Below, piece by piece: positions 10,538 to 18,741 of a DNA stretch of 64,000 nt. Within the stretch, counting starts at the first letter, position 1, and the number at the start of each line of letters is the position of its first letter. The translations under genes and the position numbers were made by a program. The notes beneath the pieces are model-generated. The model was given only the letters and a program-made list of their open reading frames with translations, made no database searches and was not told the origin of the DNA. The stretch comes from Bacteroidia bacterium (GTDB lineage Bacteria; Bacteroidota; Bacteroidia; B-17B0; Aurantibacillaceae), in assembly GCA_016787895.1 (NCBI GenBank), contig JAEUTN010000014.1:744001-808000 (forward strand), in the 5' to 3' direction.

Positions 10538-11719
10538 TTAATGCTTTGCGGTTGCATGCTCTCCATCATGCGATTCTTCGTGGTGGTGTTCTACCATCGC
10601 TGAACCAATGAAAAGGGCAGTTAACAAAGTAAAGATGTAAGCTTGCAACAAAGCCACCAAACACTCTAAAACGTCAATGAATAAAGCAAAGCCTACGGCA
10701 ATAGGAGAAACGAGCAGGGTTTCAAAAGTAAAAATCAAACCAACCAAACTAATCACGATAATGTGTCCTGCAGTCATGTTCGCGAACAAACGTATCATCA
10801 AAGCAAAGGGTTTGGTAAAAATTCCAAGTACTTCCAAAGGAATCAAAATGGGATAAAGCGCCTTAGGAGCAGGCGGTAAAAAAATGTGTCCCCAGTAATT
10901 TTTATTTGCACTGAAGCTGGTTACTATAAACGTAATGGTAGCTAAAACAAAAGTAAAGGCAATGTTTCCGGTGAGGTTAGCGCTGATAGGGATAAGGCCC
11001 AATACATTGTTTAAAAGAATCAGGAAGAAAACCGTTAGAAGATACGGCACATACTTTTCGTGTTTGCCGCCGCCAATGTTCGATTTTGCGATCTCATCCC
11101 GCACAAATACAATAAGAGGTTCAAAGAAGGATTGTTTTCCTTTGGGCGCCGAAGTCACTCCGGTTTTTTTATAGGCTTTTGCAATGGAAGTGAATAATAA
11201 AATCAAAACAAGTGCCGAGAAAAACAATTGGGCCACGTTTTTGGTGATTGAAAAATCCAAAGGTTTTTCATTGCTCGGGTGCATTTTACCTTTGGCATCC
11301 GTTTCCATTACCAGATATTGACCATGCTCATTCGGTGTTTCCGAAGCGTAAAAAATATCTTCTTCAAAATTGACAAAACGCTGGCCTCCTTTTTCAACCA
11401 CTACTTTCCCGTGAATGTCGTGATGAAATTCTCCTGAGGAAAAGCTCACAAAACCGGAAGCGGTTTTAAGGATAACAGGAAGTGGTAAAGACACCGGGTG
11501 CTCATCGCCCCAAAGGTGCCAGCTGTGGGAATCCAAAACGTGCTCAATGGCTATTTCAGCCATGTTTACCTTCTTTTTCTTTGTGGTATCCGCTGTTGGC
11601 GCATGCGAACCTTCAGCAGGTTCAGATGCTCTGTAAACGGGTGATGCTAAAAACAGGAGTGCAAAAAACAGAAAAGAAACAGAAGTGTTTCGCGTGAAAG
11701 TCTTGATTTTACTGGCCAT
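10538..11719 (-). CDS. atpB: ATP synthase F0 subunit a (long N-terminal form)
   Basis: 393 residues, about 120 more than E. coli subunit a. The extra part is N-terminal: a signal-like hydrophobic segment (SVSFLFFALLFLAS), then a soluble, His-rich stretch to about residue 155. The membrane part follows, with the essential Arg310 in LMIRLFANMTAGH that faces the c-ring Glu. Such extensions are common in Bacteroidota. ATG 11719 is chosen over an in-frame TTG at 11758, because the TTG lies inside the promoter -7 element at 11756-11763. The C-terminus is His/Glu-rich. It is the first gene of the operon. Confidence 0.95.
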   Translation of the reverse strand: MASKIKTFTRNTSVSFLFFALLFLASPVYRASEPAEGSHAPTADTTKKKKVNMAEIAIEHVLDSHSWHLWGDEHPVSLPLPVILKTASGFVSFSSGEFHHDIHGKVVVEKGGQRFVNFEEDIFYASETPNEHGQYLVMETDAKGKMHPSNEKPLDFSITKNVAQLFFSALVLILLFTSIAKAYKKTGVTSAPKGKQSFFEPLIVFVRDEIAKSNIGGGKHEKYVPYLLTVFFLILLNNVLGLIPISANLTGNIAFTFVLATITFIVTSFSANKNYWGHIFLPPAPKALYPILIPLEVLGIFTKPFALMIRLFANMTAGHIIVISLVGLIFTFETLLVSPIAVGFALFIDVLECLVALLQAYIFTLLTALFIGSAMVEHHHEESHDGEHATAKH

Positions 11720-11755
11720 TTGCTTCAAAATGAGCGTGTTTTTCGATTTCGGCTG

Positions 11756-11784
11756 CAAATGTAGGTATTTTTTGAGTATTGCAA
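11756..11784 (-). promoter_or_regulatory. promoter of the atpB-E-F-H-A-G operon
   Basis: On the minus strand, TTG (11784-11782), an 18-nt spacer and TACATTTG (11763-11756) match the Bacteroidota sigma-ABfr pattern TTG/TAnnTTTG. The start of transcription should fall near 11749, about 30 nt before the atpB ATG. The element also excludes the TTG at 11758 as a start codon. Confidence 0.75.
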
Positions 11785-11871
11785 AGGGATTTTTCGGCTA
11801 TTTTTGAGCCCGGAAAGCCTATTTTCGCAAAACTTATTTTTTAGGCTCAAAATCCTCTCTTTTATTAGATT

Positions 11872-12294
11872 ATGAATTACTGGCTCATCAAATCCGAACC
11901 CTTCAAATACAGCTGGGAACAGTTCGTAAAGGACAAAAAAACCTGCTGGGACGGAGTTAGGAATTATGCGGCCAGAAATAACCTGAGGGATATGAAAAAA
12001 GGCGATTTGGCTTTCTTTTACCATAGCAACGAAGGCCAGGAAATTGTTGGCATTGCCAAAATTGCGAAAGAAGCGTATCAGGACCCCGGAAGCACCGACC
12101 CGGCCTGGCTTTCGGTAGATGTATCTCCTTTTAAGGCCCTGAAAACACCCGTAAAACTCGATCAGCTTAAAAAAGACCCCTATTTTAAAGACATGGATTT
12201 GGTGCGGCTTTCCCGTCTCAGCGTAGGAAAAGTGAAAGAAGAAGCTTTTTTTAAAATTTGTGTGCTTGGCGGATTAGATCCCGGCAAACTATAA
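11872..12294 (+). CDS. EVE-domain protein
   Basis: 140 residues, one complete EVE domain, related to thymocyte nuclear protein 1 and to the PUA-like fold. Diagnostic parts are MNYWLIKSEP at the start, CWDGVRNYAARNNLRDMKKGD in pieces across residues 25-45, and FFYHSN. Members are thought to read modified bases in nucleic acid, and some are linked to defence modules; here no such neighbours exist, so a housekeeping role is more likely. The gene is divergent from atpB, and its last six bases overlap the end of the convergent NadR-type kinase gene. Confidence 0.9.
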   Translation: MNYWLIKSEPFKYSWEQFVKDKKTCWDGVRNYAARNNLRDMKKGDLAFFYHSNEGQEIVGIAKIAKEAYQDPGSTDPAWLSVDVSPFKALKTPVKLDQLKKDPYFKDMDLVRLSRLSVGKVKEEAFFKICVLGGLDPGKL

Positions 12295-12831
12295 GGACTG
12301 TTTGTTCTGAAATGTGCGGAGATGCTCTTTTGCATTTAAAATTCTCAAATCCCCTGCGCCCAGCACAATACCAAAAGGCACTTTTTCCAATAGCGCCGCT
12401 TCCCTGTTCATTTCAAAAATTTGTTCTCTTGGGAATTTGTTTAGCCTTTGGGGATCAGGTTCCCAGGCCACATCGTTATTGGTAATCAAGTAATAATCGT
12501 ATGGGTTGCTTTTCATGAATCTTTTTATGGACTCCGGACAGGTCCCAAACTCCAGTTCAGCCCATATTTTCAGGGTAATCAAAGCTGTATCGCAAAACAA
12601 AAGGGTATTTGCTCTTTTGCTTAGCTTCTCTTCCAATTCTACCTGCTTTATGGCAATGTGCTCCAAATCTTCTAATGTATAATTGTATATATCAGAGTTG
12701 TTAAAATACTCTCTGGCAAACTCCGGTACCCATACCGTATTAAAATGAAGGGCCAGCTGCTCACACAAGGCTGTTTTGCCGGTACTTTCGGCACCAATGA
12801 TGGCTATTTTTTTAATGTTTCCGCTTTCCAT
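12289..12831 (-). CDS. NadR-type AAA kinase (ribosylnicotinamide kinase domain)
   Basis: 180 residues. The P-loop GAESTGKT is near residues 13-20, followed by VWVPEFAREYF, the signature of the NadR kinase domain (COG3172), which phosphorylates nicotinamide riboside to NMN. The adenylyltransferase and repressor domains of enteric NadR are missing, as usual in Bacteroidota. ATG 12831 gives MESGNIKKIAIIG. A GTG- or TTG-type extension to 12891 would add a Cys-rich segment read from inside pnuC and is rejected. It overlaps the end of pnuC by 28 bases and is the last gene of the operon. Together with PnuC it suggests uptake and trapping of nicotinamide riboside. Confidence 0.82.
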   Translation of the reverse strand: MESGNIKKIAIIGAESTGKTALCEQLALHFNTVWVPEFAREYFNNSDIYNYTLEDLEHIAIKQVELEEKLSKRANTLLFCDTALITLKIWAELEFGTCPESIKRFMKSNPYDYYLITNNDVAWEPDPQRLNKFPREQIFEMNREAALLEKVPFGIVLGAGDLRILNAKEHLRTFQNKQSL

Positions 12832-13355
12832 TGTTTCCAACCAAACCAGGCCATGCCTGCAAATACAAAATACAAAACGGCAAATAACCACATGCTTTTT
12901 ATAGCATATAAAGCAACATAAGCCAGGTCAATAACTACCCAGGCCATCCAGTTTTCTATCCAGCGTTTGGTCATCATATACGTTGCTGTAAGGCTGCCGG
13001 CGGTGAGTATGGCGTCAAACAAAACCTGATCGCCTTTCAGTTGTTTAAGCAAAAAATAATAGAGCAGGCTTTGTAATGCTGTGATCAACATCAGACCCAT
13101 CCAAAGCCGTTTTGGTGTTGCCTGAACGTAAAAGGGCTCTTTTTGTTTCCGCTTCCAATAATACCAACCGTAAATGCCCGCGGCAAAATAAAAGGCCTGC
13201 AGACTCATGTCGCCAAACAGCTTTTGCTGATAAAACTCCACCGAGGAAGTCAAAACAGAAACCAGGGCGAATGGCCAGCACCAAATGCTTTTTTGAATGG
13301 TGAACCAAACGCCGGCCACACCAAACACAAAGGCAAGAATGGACAGAGTCGACAT
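12804..13355 (-). CDS. pnuC: PnuC-family vitamin transporter
   Basis: 183 residues with about seven hydrophobic segments and the family motif GIYGWYYW near residues 60-67. PnuC proteins are facilitators that carry nicotinamide riboside; relatives PnuT and PnuX carry thiamine and riboflavin, and the substrate usually follows from the neighbouring kinase. Here the downstream NadR-type kinase favours nicotinamide riboside, but the upstream gene is thiE-like, so thiamine is possible. ATG 13355 shares one base with the stop of the thiE-like gene (TAATG), which indicates coupling. Confidence 0.88.
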   Translation of the reverse strand: MSTLSILAFVFGVAGVWFTIQKSIWCWPFALVSVLTSSVEFYQQKLFGDMSLQAFYFAAGIYGWYYWKRKQKEPFYVQATPKRLWMGLMLITALQSLLYYFLLKQLKGDQVLFDAILTAGSLTATYMMTKRWIENWMAWVVIDLAYVALYAIKSMWLFAVLYFVFAGMAWFGWKQWKAETLKK

Positions 13356-13987
13356 TATTCGAGTGCTATGTTGTGTTTTTTAAACTCCTGAAGCACTTTT
13401 AAAAATTGAAAAAAAGGCTCGCTGTCGCCCCACAAAAAATTGTTGTACGCAATGCCATAAAACCCATACTGGTGAGCCCTTTGAACCGAATTTAAAATAC
13501 AACCCCCGCGCGCTACCAGGTTCTTTCCACTCTTTTGATTGGCGGCTTTTACCCCTTCTTCGTAATACCCGCTGTACAAATCACCGGTCATGCGGTTAAA
13601 CATGGTGCCCAGCAGATAATAACTGTAATCTCTTTCTTCCTTGTTGTACACCTGCTGCAGCCTTGAATAGGAGCGGCTTTTGGACGTATCAGCGAAACGC
13701 ATTTTTAACCTCAGGCGCACAAACCAGTATTTCCAGTGTTTTGACAAATGCACTTCGCTGAGGTGTATGCCTTTTAAACCGAATTTGTAAACCAGGTCGT
13801 GATGGTAGTGCAACACAATGCGATTGTGAAAAATGGAAGGAATTTCGCTAATGTAGTCCTTCATTTGCCGTGTTGACTTTTTTGGTTTTCTCACATGAAG
13901 GGTCATTAAACCACTTTCAAACATTTTTGTTATCAAGCTCGTTTCATCCGGCACATCGTTTGTCGGCGTTATCACAATCAACTTCAT
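13355..13987 (-). CDS. thiamine-phosphate-synthase-like protein (ThiE/TenI fold)
   Basis: 210 residues, a normal ThiE length. Recognisable pieces in order are LIVITPTND at the start, GLMTLHVRKP where ThiE has its QLR/K motif, GLKGIHLSEVHL where ThiE has GxHLGQxD, SKSRSY where ThiE has a Ser/His pair, and YYLLGTMFNRMTGDLY where ThiE has its Gly-Pro-hydrophobic-Thr loop. Each motif is altered, so the protein keeps the fold but may not be a standard TMP synthase; TenI-like proteins are an alternative. It overlaps pcrB by four bases (ATGA) and pnuC by one. Confidence 0.72.
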   Translation of the reverse strand: MKLIVITPTNDVPDETSLITKMFESGLMTLHVRKPKKSTRQMKDYISEIPSIFHNRIVLHYHHDLVYKFGLKGIHLSEVHLSKHWKYWFVRLRLKMRFADTSKSRSYSRLQQVYNKEERDYSYYLLGTMFNRMTGDLYSGYYEEGVKAANQKSGKNLVARGGCILNSVQRAHQYGFYGIAYNNFLWGDSEPFFQFLKVLQEFKKHNIALE

Positions 13988-14745
13988 GCTTTTGTTTTTT
14001 TAATGCGTTTGGATGCTCCTCCTTCAAAACACCCGCTGATTTCATTCAGAAATGCTATGTTTTTTTCCAGAGCGTTTCCAATCACAACAAGATTGGCCCC
14101 TGCACGGATGGCAGCATTCACTTTCGTTTTGGAATCAAGCCCCCCTCCTACAAATACCGGAATCTGTACTGTTCTTTTCATCGCGCGTATGAGTGCGGCA
14201 GATATGGGTTGTTTGGTTCCACTCCCCGCTTCCAGGTATACCGCTTTAAAACCCAATTGCTCCGCGGCAAGGGCGGTGTTCAAAATGAGCTCCGTATTCT
14301 CAGGATCCAGCGGCTTGGTTTTACTCACCTTTTGTGTACTCGATTGTCCTTTTGAGGCAATCAGCAAATACGCCGTTGAAAGAACAGGAAGTTTCATGTT
14401 TTTAATTTCCCTGGCGGCCAACACGTGTTTGCCGATGAGGTAATCGGGATTTCGGCCGGACAACAAACTGAGTAACAACAAACCATCGGCCTCTTTGCTC
14501 AATTGGGTTTCGTCGCCCGGAAAAAGCAAAATGGGAATGGATGAAAGGCTTTTGATTCTGCTTACGGTGTGTTTCAAATTCCCTTTATTGAGTTGACTTC
14601 CTCCAATTAAAAAACACGACACCCTGCTCCTGTTCGCCATTAAAATCAAGGCTTCGTTGAACTTGTCGGGGTCAATTAATACCGCAAGCTGAGGGGTCTT
14701 ACCTTCAACTTGTTGAATCAGCTTATCGAATTTCTTCCTCGGCAT
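13984..14745 (-). CDS. pcrB: geranylgeranylglyceryl phosphate synthase family (PcrB, group II)
   Basis: 253 residues, TIM-barrel prenyltransferase. Family motifs run in order: LIDPDK near 23-28, GGS near 48, LFPG near 75, LLSGRNPDYLIGKH near 94-107, YLEAGSG near 172-178 and VGGGLDS near 200. These enzymes attach a polyprenyl group to glycerol-1-phosphate, the first step of archaeal-type ether lipids, and related enzymes are known in Bacteroidota such as Flavobacterium; the chain length used here cannot be read. The start overlaps the phosphopantetheinyl transferase gene by 23 bases, a pairing I recall as recurrent in this phylum. Confidence 0.9.
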   Translation of the reverse strand: MPRKKFDKLIQQVEGKTPQLAVLIDPDKFNEALILMANRSRVSCFLIGGSQLNKGNLKHTVSRIKSLSSIPILLFPGDETQLSKEADGLLLLSLLSGRNPDYLIGKHVLAAREIKNMKLPVLSTAYLLIASKGQSSTQKVSKTKPLDPENTELILNTALAAEQLGFKAVYLEAGSGTKQPISAALIRAMKRTVQIPVFVGGGLDSKTKVNAAIRAGANLVVIGNALEKNIAFLNEISGCFEGGASKRIKKTKA

Positions 14746-15298
14746 ACACCAATATGTAATCGTCCGTTTTTTCTTTGATCAGTGAAAATCGATTTGAGCC
14801 TTCTTTTGTCTCAATTCTCCCTAAAACCCGTTCAGCATCCACCCTCTCAATAAACAAATTTTTTTTGAAATCAATTCCTTTAAGGCCATAAATCTTATAT
14901 AGGGTTTCTTTTATGGCCCAAAAACACACAAGGGTTTCCGTGTCGTTGTTCGCTTGTTGTTGTTCTTGCTCATTCAAAAATTTATTTTGAATGGCCTTCA
15001 CTTTATCGCGAATCAGCTCAATGTCGATGCCGGTTTTGGCCCGAAGGTTATGAATAATGGCCAGGCGATCGTGCGAATGGGAGATGGAAATATGCCCAGG
15101 ATAGTTGGCCAAATAGGGTTTGCTGTTGGCATCGTAACGTAAATCGGCTTTGTTTTCCTTAAAAAGCTCGGCCAGTAACAGCTCGGTTCCCTTTTTCTCC
15201 AATTCCCTTTGTTTAAGTCCCTGATTCCTTTCTGACAGGGCTTTTAGGTCCATAAGGGCCAGGCGGATTGAGGGGTTTATTTGCCGGATGGAAAACAA
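14723..15298 (-). CDS. 4'-phosphopantetheinyl transferase (Sfp-like)
   Basis: 191 residues. It moves phosphopantetheine from CoA to a carrier protein. The magnesium/CoA signature GIDIE is at residues 90-94 and WAIKETLYK at 127-135, the two defining motifs of the superfamily; ISISHSHD near 70-77 is also conserved. The start is a TTG at 15298, directly after an in-frame TAA, and it includes the conserved N-terminal region; the first in-frame ATG (15253) would remove part of that. A TAAATTTG promoter element at 15316-15323 puts transcription start about 10 nt before the TTG. It heads a five-gene operon. Confidence 0.87.
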   Translation of the reverse strand: MFSIRQINPSIRLALMDLKALSERNQGLKQRELEKKGTELLLAELFKENKADLRYDANSKPYLANYPGHISISHSHDRLAIIHNLRAKTGIDIELIRDKVKAIQNKFLNEQEQQQANNDTETLVCFWAIKETLYKIYGLKGIDFKKNLFIERVDAERVLGRIETKEGSNRFSLIKEKTDDYILVYAEEEIR

Positions 15299-15315
15299 TT
15301 TACGAGGCTGTTAAA

Positions 15316-15323
15316 CAAATTTA
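15316..15323 (-). promoter_or_regulatory. -7 element of the phosphopantetheinyl transferase-pcrB-pnuC operon
   Basis: TAAATTTG on the minus strand, matching TAnnTTTG. No clear TTG lies at the best spacing upstream; a TTT is present about 21 nt away. It is nearly back to back with the ahcY promoter, so the 84-bp gap holds two divergent promoters. Confidence 0.5.
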
Positions 15324-15324
15324 A

Positions 15325-15358
15325 TTGTTGAGGGTTACAAACTTAAACTTTATCTTTG
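15325..15358 (+). promoter_or_regulatory. promoter of ahcY
   Basis: Two TTG triplets (15325-15330) are followed after 20 nt by TATCTTTG at 15351-15358, a near-ideal Bacteroidota promoter. Transcription should start near 15365, leaving a leader of about 18 nt before the ahcY ATG, with no room for a riboswitch. Confidence 0.75.
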
Positions 15359-15382
15359 TAATCCTTTAAAATACAAGAGCAC

Positions 15383-16699
15383 ATGCCAGAAACAGCAACA
15401 AAGTACATCAAGTACAAAGTAAAAGACTTCTCATTAGCAGAATGGGGTCGTAAAGAAATTAAATTGGCCGAAGAAGAAATGCCGGGACTTATGGCCCTGC
15501 GTAAGGAATACGGTGCCAGCAAACCGCTGAAAGGCGCGCGCATTGCCGGTTGTCTTCACATGACCATTCAAACCGCGGTGTTAATCGAAACACTGGTTGA
15601 ATTGGGCGCTGAAGTCACCTGGAGCTCTTGTAACATCTTCTCTACTCAGGATCACGCCGCTGCCGCCATCGCTGCTGCCGGCATTCAGGTTTACGCCTGG
15701 AAAGGCATGACCGCCGAAGAATTCGACTGGTGTATTGAGCAAACCTTATGGTTTGGCGAAGACCGCAAACCTTTGAATATGATTCTCGACGATGGTGGTG
15801 ATTTAACCAACATGGTGTTTGATAAATACCCTGAGCTGGCCGCCGGTATCCGCGGTTTATCAGAAGAAACCACCACGGGTGTACACCGTTTGTATGAGCG
15901 CATGGCCAACGGCACCTTGATGCTGCCTGCCATTAACGTAAATGACTCGGTTACAAAATCCAAGTTCGATAACAAATACGGTTGCCGCGAATCATTGGTG
16001 GATGCTATCCGTCGCGCCACAGACATCATGATGGCCGGTAAAGTGGCCGTTGTAGCTGGTTATGGAGATGTTGGAAAAGGTTCCGCACAATCTTTGTCTT
16101 CACAAGGTGTGCGTGTGATCGTAACCGAAATCGACCCAATCTGTGCTTTGCAAGCCGCCATGGACGGGTATCAGGTTCAGAAAATGGACAATGCCGTTAA
16201 AATTGCCGATATTATTGTCACCACAACCGGAAACAAGGACATCGTTGTAGGTCGCCATTTTGAAAGCATGAAACACGGTGCCATAGTGTGTAACATTGGC
16301 CACTTTGATACTGAAATTGACATGGCCTGGTTAAATAAAAATTACGGCAATACCAAAGACGTTATTAAGCCACAGGTGGATAAATACACCATCAAAGGCA
16401 AAGACATCATTGTGTTGGCCGAAGGCCGTTTGGTGAACCTGGGCTGTGCAACTGGTCACCCAAGTTTTGTGATGAGTAACTCCTTCACCAACCAAACTCT
16501 GGCTCAAATTGAATTGTGGACGAACACGGGCGCTTACGAAAAGAAAGTGTACGTGTTGCCAAAAATCCTGGATGAGAAAGTAGCCCGTTTGCACCTGGCA
16601 AAAATTGGTGTTGAACTGGATGTGCTGAACAAAGAACAAGCTGATTACATTGGCGTGAAAGTAGAAGGTCCGTTTAAATCGGATGCTTATCGTTACTAA
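15383..16699 (+). CDS. ahcY: S-adenosylhomocysteine hydrolase
   Basis: 438 residues. It splits S-adenosylhomocysteine, the product of SAM-dependent methylation, into adenosine and homocysteine using bound NAD. The substrate domain contains [16 protein letters not shown] in its conserved place and [15 protein letters not shown] in pieces; the Rossmann motif [10 protein letters not shown] is near residue 229; the C-terminus ends KSDAYRY, as in the family. ATG 15383 is 24 bases after a strong promoter. Homocysteine made here feeds MetH, which is encoded 11 kb away under SAM control. Confidence 0.98.
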   Translation: MPETATKYIKYKVKDFSLAEWGRKEIKLAEEEMPGLMALRKEYGASKPLKGARIAGCLHMTIQTAVLIETLVELGAEVTWSSCNIFSTQDHAAAAIAAAGIQVYAWKGMTAEEFDWCIEQTLWFGEDRKPLNMILDDGGDLTNMVFDKYPELAAGIRGLSEETTTGVHRLYERMANGTLMLPAINVNDSVTKSKFDNKYGCRESLVDAIRRATDIMMAGKVAVVAGYGDVGKGSAQSLSSQGVRVIVTEIDPICALQAAMDGYQVQKMDNAVKIADIIVTTTGNKDIVVGRHFESMKHGAIVCNIGHFDTEIDMAWLNKNYGNTKDVIKPQVDKYTIKGKDIIVLAEGRLVNLGCATGHPSFVMSNSFTNQTLAQIELWTNTGAYEKKVYVLPKILDEKVARLHLAKIGVELDVLNKEQADYIGVKVEGPFKSDAYRY

Positions 16700-16717
16700 G
16701 ATTTTTTTATTGTTTAT

Positions 16718-16747
16718 AAAAGCCGTTTCCTTTGAAGCGGCTTTTTT
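16718..16747 (+). terminator. intrinsic terminator of ahcY
   Basis: A 12-bp stem (16718-16729 with 16734-16745, one G-U pair) around a CTTT loop is followed by a T tract ending at 16747. It begins 18 bases after the ahcY stop. Confidence 0.85.
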
Positions 16748-16764
16748 AGTTTAGGATTATTTCT

Positions 16765-16854
16765 AGGGCGCCGGCCTGGCTGCTGTGGGCGCGCTATTCG
16801 CTCGGCTTTTTTTACTAACGCAAAAAGAGCTAAACCCTCCGCATCCCTGGCGCA
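16765..16854. repeat. GC-rich structured intergenic element (possible dispersed repeat)
   Basis: Between the ahcY terminator and the next gene lies a GC-rich block, bounded by GGGCGCC at the left and CTGGCGC at the right, with a central pairing of GCTTTTTTT (16805-16813) and AAAAAGAGC (16822-16830). Its composition differs from the AT-rich DNA beside it and no reading frame crosses it. It resembles short non-coding repeats I recall from other Bacteroidota genomes, but no second copy is visible in this window. Confidence 0.35.
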
Positions 16855-16971
16855 CACCAGCAGATTCACCCAACTGAATTCAAAAGTTTTTCAAGGATAT
16901 TCTTCGAGATTCAACTATAAGACTTCGAACCATCCCAACAAAATTTTGTTTTTGTATATTGCTTTTGGCGC

Positions 16972-18105
16972 TTATTTATACTCAATAAACTCGGTAAGCG
17001 AACGCTCAAACACCCCTGTTTCGGTGGCTACAAAAACCTTGTTGTTTGAATACGTAATGGCTTTGATTTTCACATCTGCCAATCCATCATTGACCAATTC
17101 TTTTGAAGTAACCCCATTGTTGGAAATTTCAATCTCCCAGATTTGATTTCCAAAAGAATTAGCAATTAGTTTGTTGCCAATATGGCTAAAATTCAAACTC
17201 TTATAGTGATAACTTAAACCCTCAGCAATAATTTCCCAATTGTACCCTTCATCGGAGGACCTCACTAAGCAAGTCCTTGTATATCCGGAATCTACCACAT
17301 TAGCAAACGAATATTGATTCCCTTTCCACTCAAAAATTTGGTTAAATTGATAGGAATTTTTCAAAAATGTCGTGTCCATATTACCGTTTAATAAGTAATT
17401 TTTGTTGTTTCCAAAAGTAAACATAAGATTTTTTCCTACCGGGCCAATTAGGTGATTGGCAGAAGGCCCGAGAGTATCGCAAATCACCTTAGTCTCTTCA
17501 ATCTTTATGGAGAAATCATTTTCTTCATAAACCGGCGGGTAAGACACTTTAATCGCAAGATAGTTATTTGTAATTCGCTTACTTTGATATACCAACATTA
17601 TTAGCGTGTTACTTGCTATTGCATAACTAGAAAAAAAAGTGCTACTAAAGCCTGTTATTTGCAGAAAATCGCTGTCATAGGTACTAGGATACAACAGTTT
17701 TTCCGTCCAATTATAGGGGAATGACGGTAAATTATTGTGGGGAACAAAATGCACGCTGTTTATATTCGATTGTGTATAAAACTTATCTGTCATCAATGGT
17801 TTTAATTGCGTGTACAAATTTGAGCTGGAAAGAAATGTGAAACTGTTAGTTACTGAGTCATAGACGGCATTATAGTTGTATCCAACAAAATAAATAAATC
17901 CACCTGAGGCTCTCTGAACATTACGAATTAGTTCATTCCCCATGTTAGTGAAATTTTTTATCTTTTTCCAACTGTGTATTGGCTCTTGGTATACAATAAC
18001 CTCCTTCTCTACCTCTACTGTCTTTGCTTTCCTGCAGGAATTACATGTAAAAATCAAAGTTAAGATCACAAGAGTTCCATTGATAAATTTTCGTGCCGAA
18101 TTCAT
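16972..18105 (-). CDS. predicted lipoprotein of unknown function
   Basis: 377 residues. The N-terminus has a signal peptide ending LIFTCNSC, with two possible lipobox cysteines (21 or 24), so the protein is probably membrane anchored. The body has repeated short strands and phrases such as SSDEGYNWEIIAEGL and NNKVFVATETGVFERSL, typical of beta-propeller or photosystem-stability/BNR-like repeats. I cannot assign a function. The coding DNA is AT-richer than its neighbours and the codon choice looks different, so it may have been acquired. It stands alone, 36 bases after the YdeI-type gene in the opposite reading order. Confidence 0.8.
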   Translation of the reverse strand: MNSARKFINGTLVILTLIFTCNSCRKAKTVEVEKEVIVYQEPIHSWKKIKNFTNMGNELIRNVQRASGGFIYFVGYNYNAVYDSVTNSFTFLSSSNLYTQLKPLMTDKFYTQSNINSVHFVPHNNLPSFPYNWTEKLLYPSTYDSDFLQITGFSSTFFSSYAIASNTLIMLVYQSKRITNNYLAIKVSYPPVYEENDFSIKIEETKVICDTLGPSANHLIGPVGKNLMFTFGNNKNYLLNGNMDTTFLKNSYQFNQIFEWKGNQYSFANVVDSGYTRTCLVRSSDEGYNWEIIAEGLSYHYKSLNFSHIGNKLIANSFGNQIWEIEISNNGVTSKELVNDGLADVKIKAITYSNNKVFVATETGVFERSLTEFIEYK

Positions 18106-18140
18106 TTCTTATTTTGTTTTATCTAATATACTGCATTCTC

Positions 18141-18644
18141 TTATTTCTTTTTAAGTCCCCTTACCATCTCCCCAAAATCCATCTTTTTATACATGGCATT
18201 GATTACGTTTACAATTCGTCCCGCCCGGGTATCAGCGCCTTTAGCTGTGTAAACGTAACGGTGAAAATAATTTTGGCGCGAAAGTAATAGCGATTGGAAT
18301 TGTTTTTCCGCCTCCGGCTCCTGGGCCAGGCAATCCAAAAGCTCCTGGGATTTGAGCGCTTCGCTTTTGTCTAAGTCAAATTTTACGCTGAGCATGGCCC
18401 CTTCTTTTTTGCCCAGCTTTTTTCTCAAATCGGCATTCAGCGCGATTATAAAATGGCCATCTCCAATGGGGTAAGTGGCCAAACGTTCAAATTTCACATC
18501 ATCCATGCTGCCCTTGATGCGGAACTCTTTTTTGTTTTTCAGTTTAAGTTTTAGAATAATGTCCTCAGGAATGTGAACATAGGTCCAGCCGGTTTTTTCG
18601 CCCTTGCTGGAAAATTTTTGTATGGTGGTTTTGAATGAAAACAC
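18141..18644 (-). CDS. YdeI/OmdA-family protein with DUF1905
   Basis: 167 residues in two parts. Residues 1-95 match DUF1905 (the FSSKGEKTGWTYVHIP start and a small beta-barrel pattern), and residues 100-160 match the YdeI/OmdA helical domain (LDCLAQEPEAEKQFQSL, then HRYVYTAKGADTRAGRIV). Family members have been linked to bacteriocin or peptide tolerance in a few bacteria, but the biochemical role is unknown. The start is GTG 18644; no ATG is available upstream in frame. Confidence 0.82.
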   Translation of the reverse strand: MFSFKTTIQKFSSKGEKTGWTYVHIPEDIILKLKLKNKKEFRIKGSMDDVKFERLATYPIGDGHFIIALNADLRKKLGKKEGAMLSVKFDLDKSEALKSQELLDCLAQEPEAEKQFQSLLLSRQNYFHRYVYTAKGADTRAGRIVNVINAMYKKMDFGEMVRGLKKK

Positions 18645-18655
18645 TATGGAATGTT

Positions 18656-18733
18656 GCCACGAATGACACGAATTTACACCAATTTCTCTTTCGTGAAATC
18701 TCTTTCTTCGTGTGAATTAGTGTAATTAGTGGC
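18656..18733. repeat. imperfect inverted repeat between genes
   Basis: Two 25-nt arms (18656-18680 and 18709-18733) are complementary at about 20 of 25 positions. Each arm is itself a string of short units close to CACGAAT or GTGAATTA. This looks like the dispersed palindromic intergenic repeat often seen in Bacteroidota and fills nearly the whole gap between two genes. Confidence 0.55.
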
Positions 18734-18741
18734 TTATTTTT

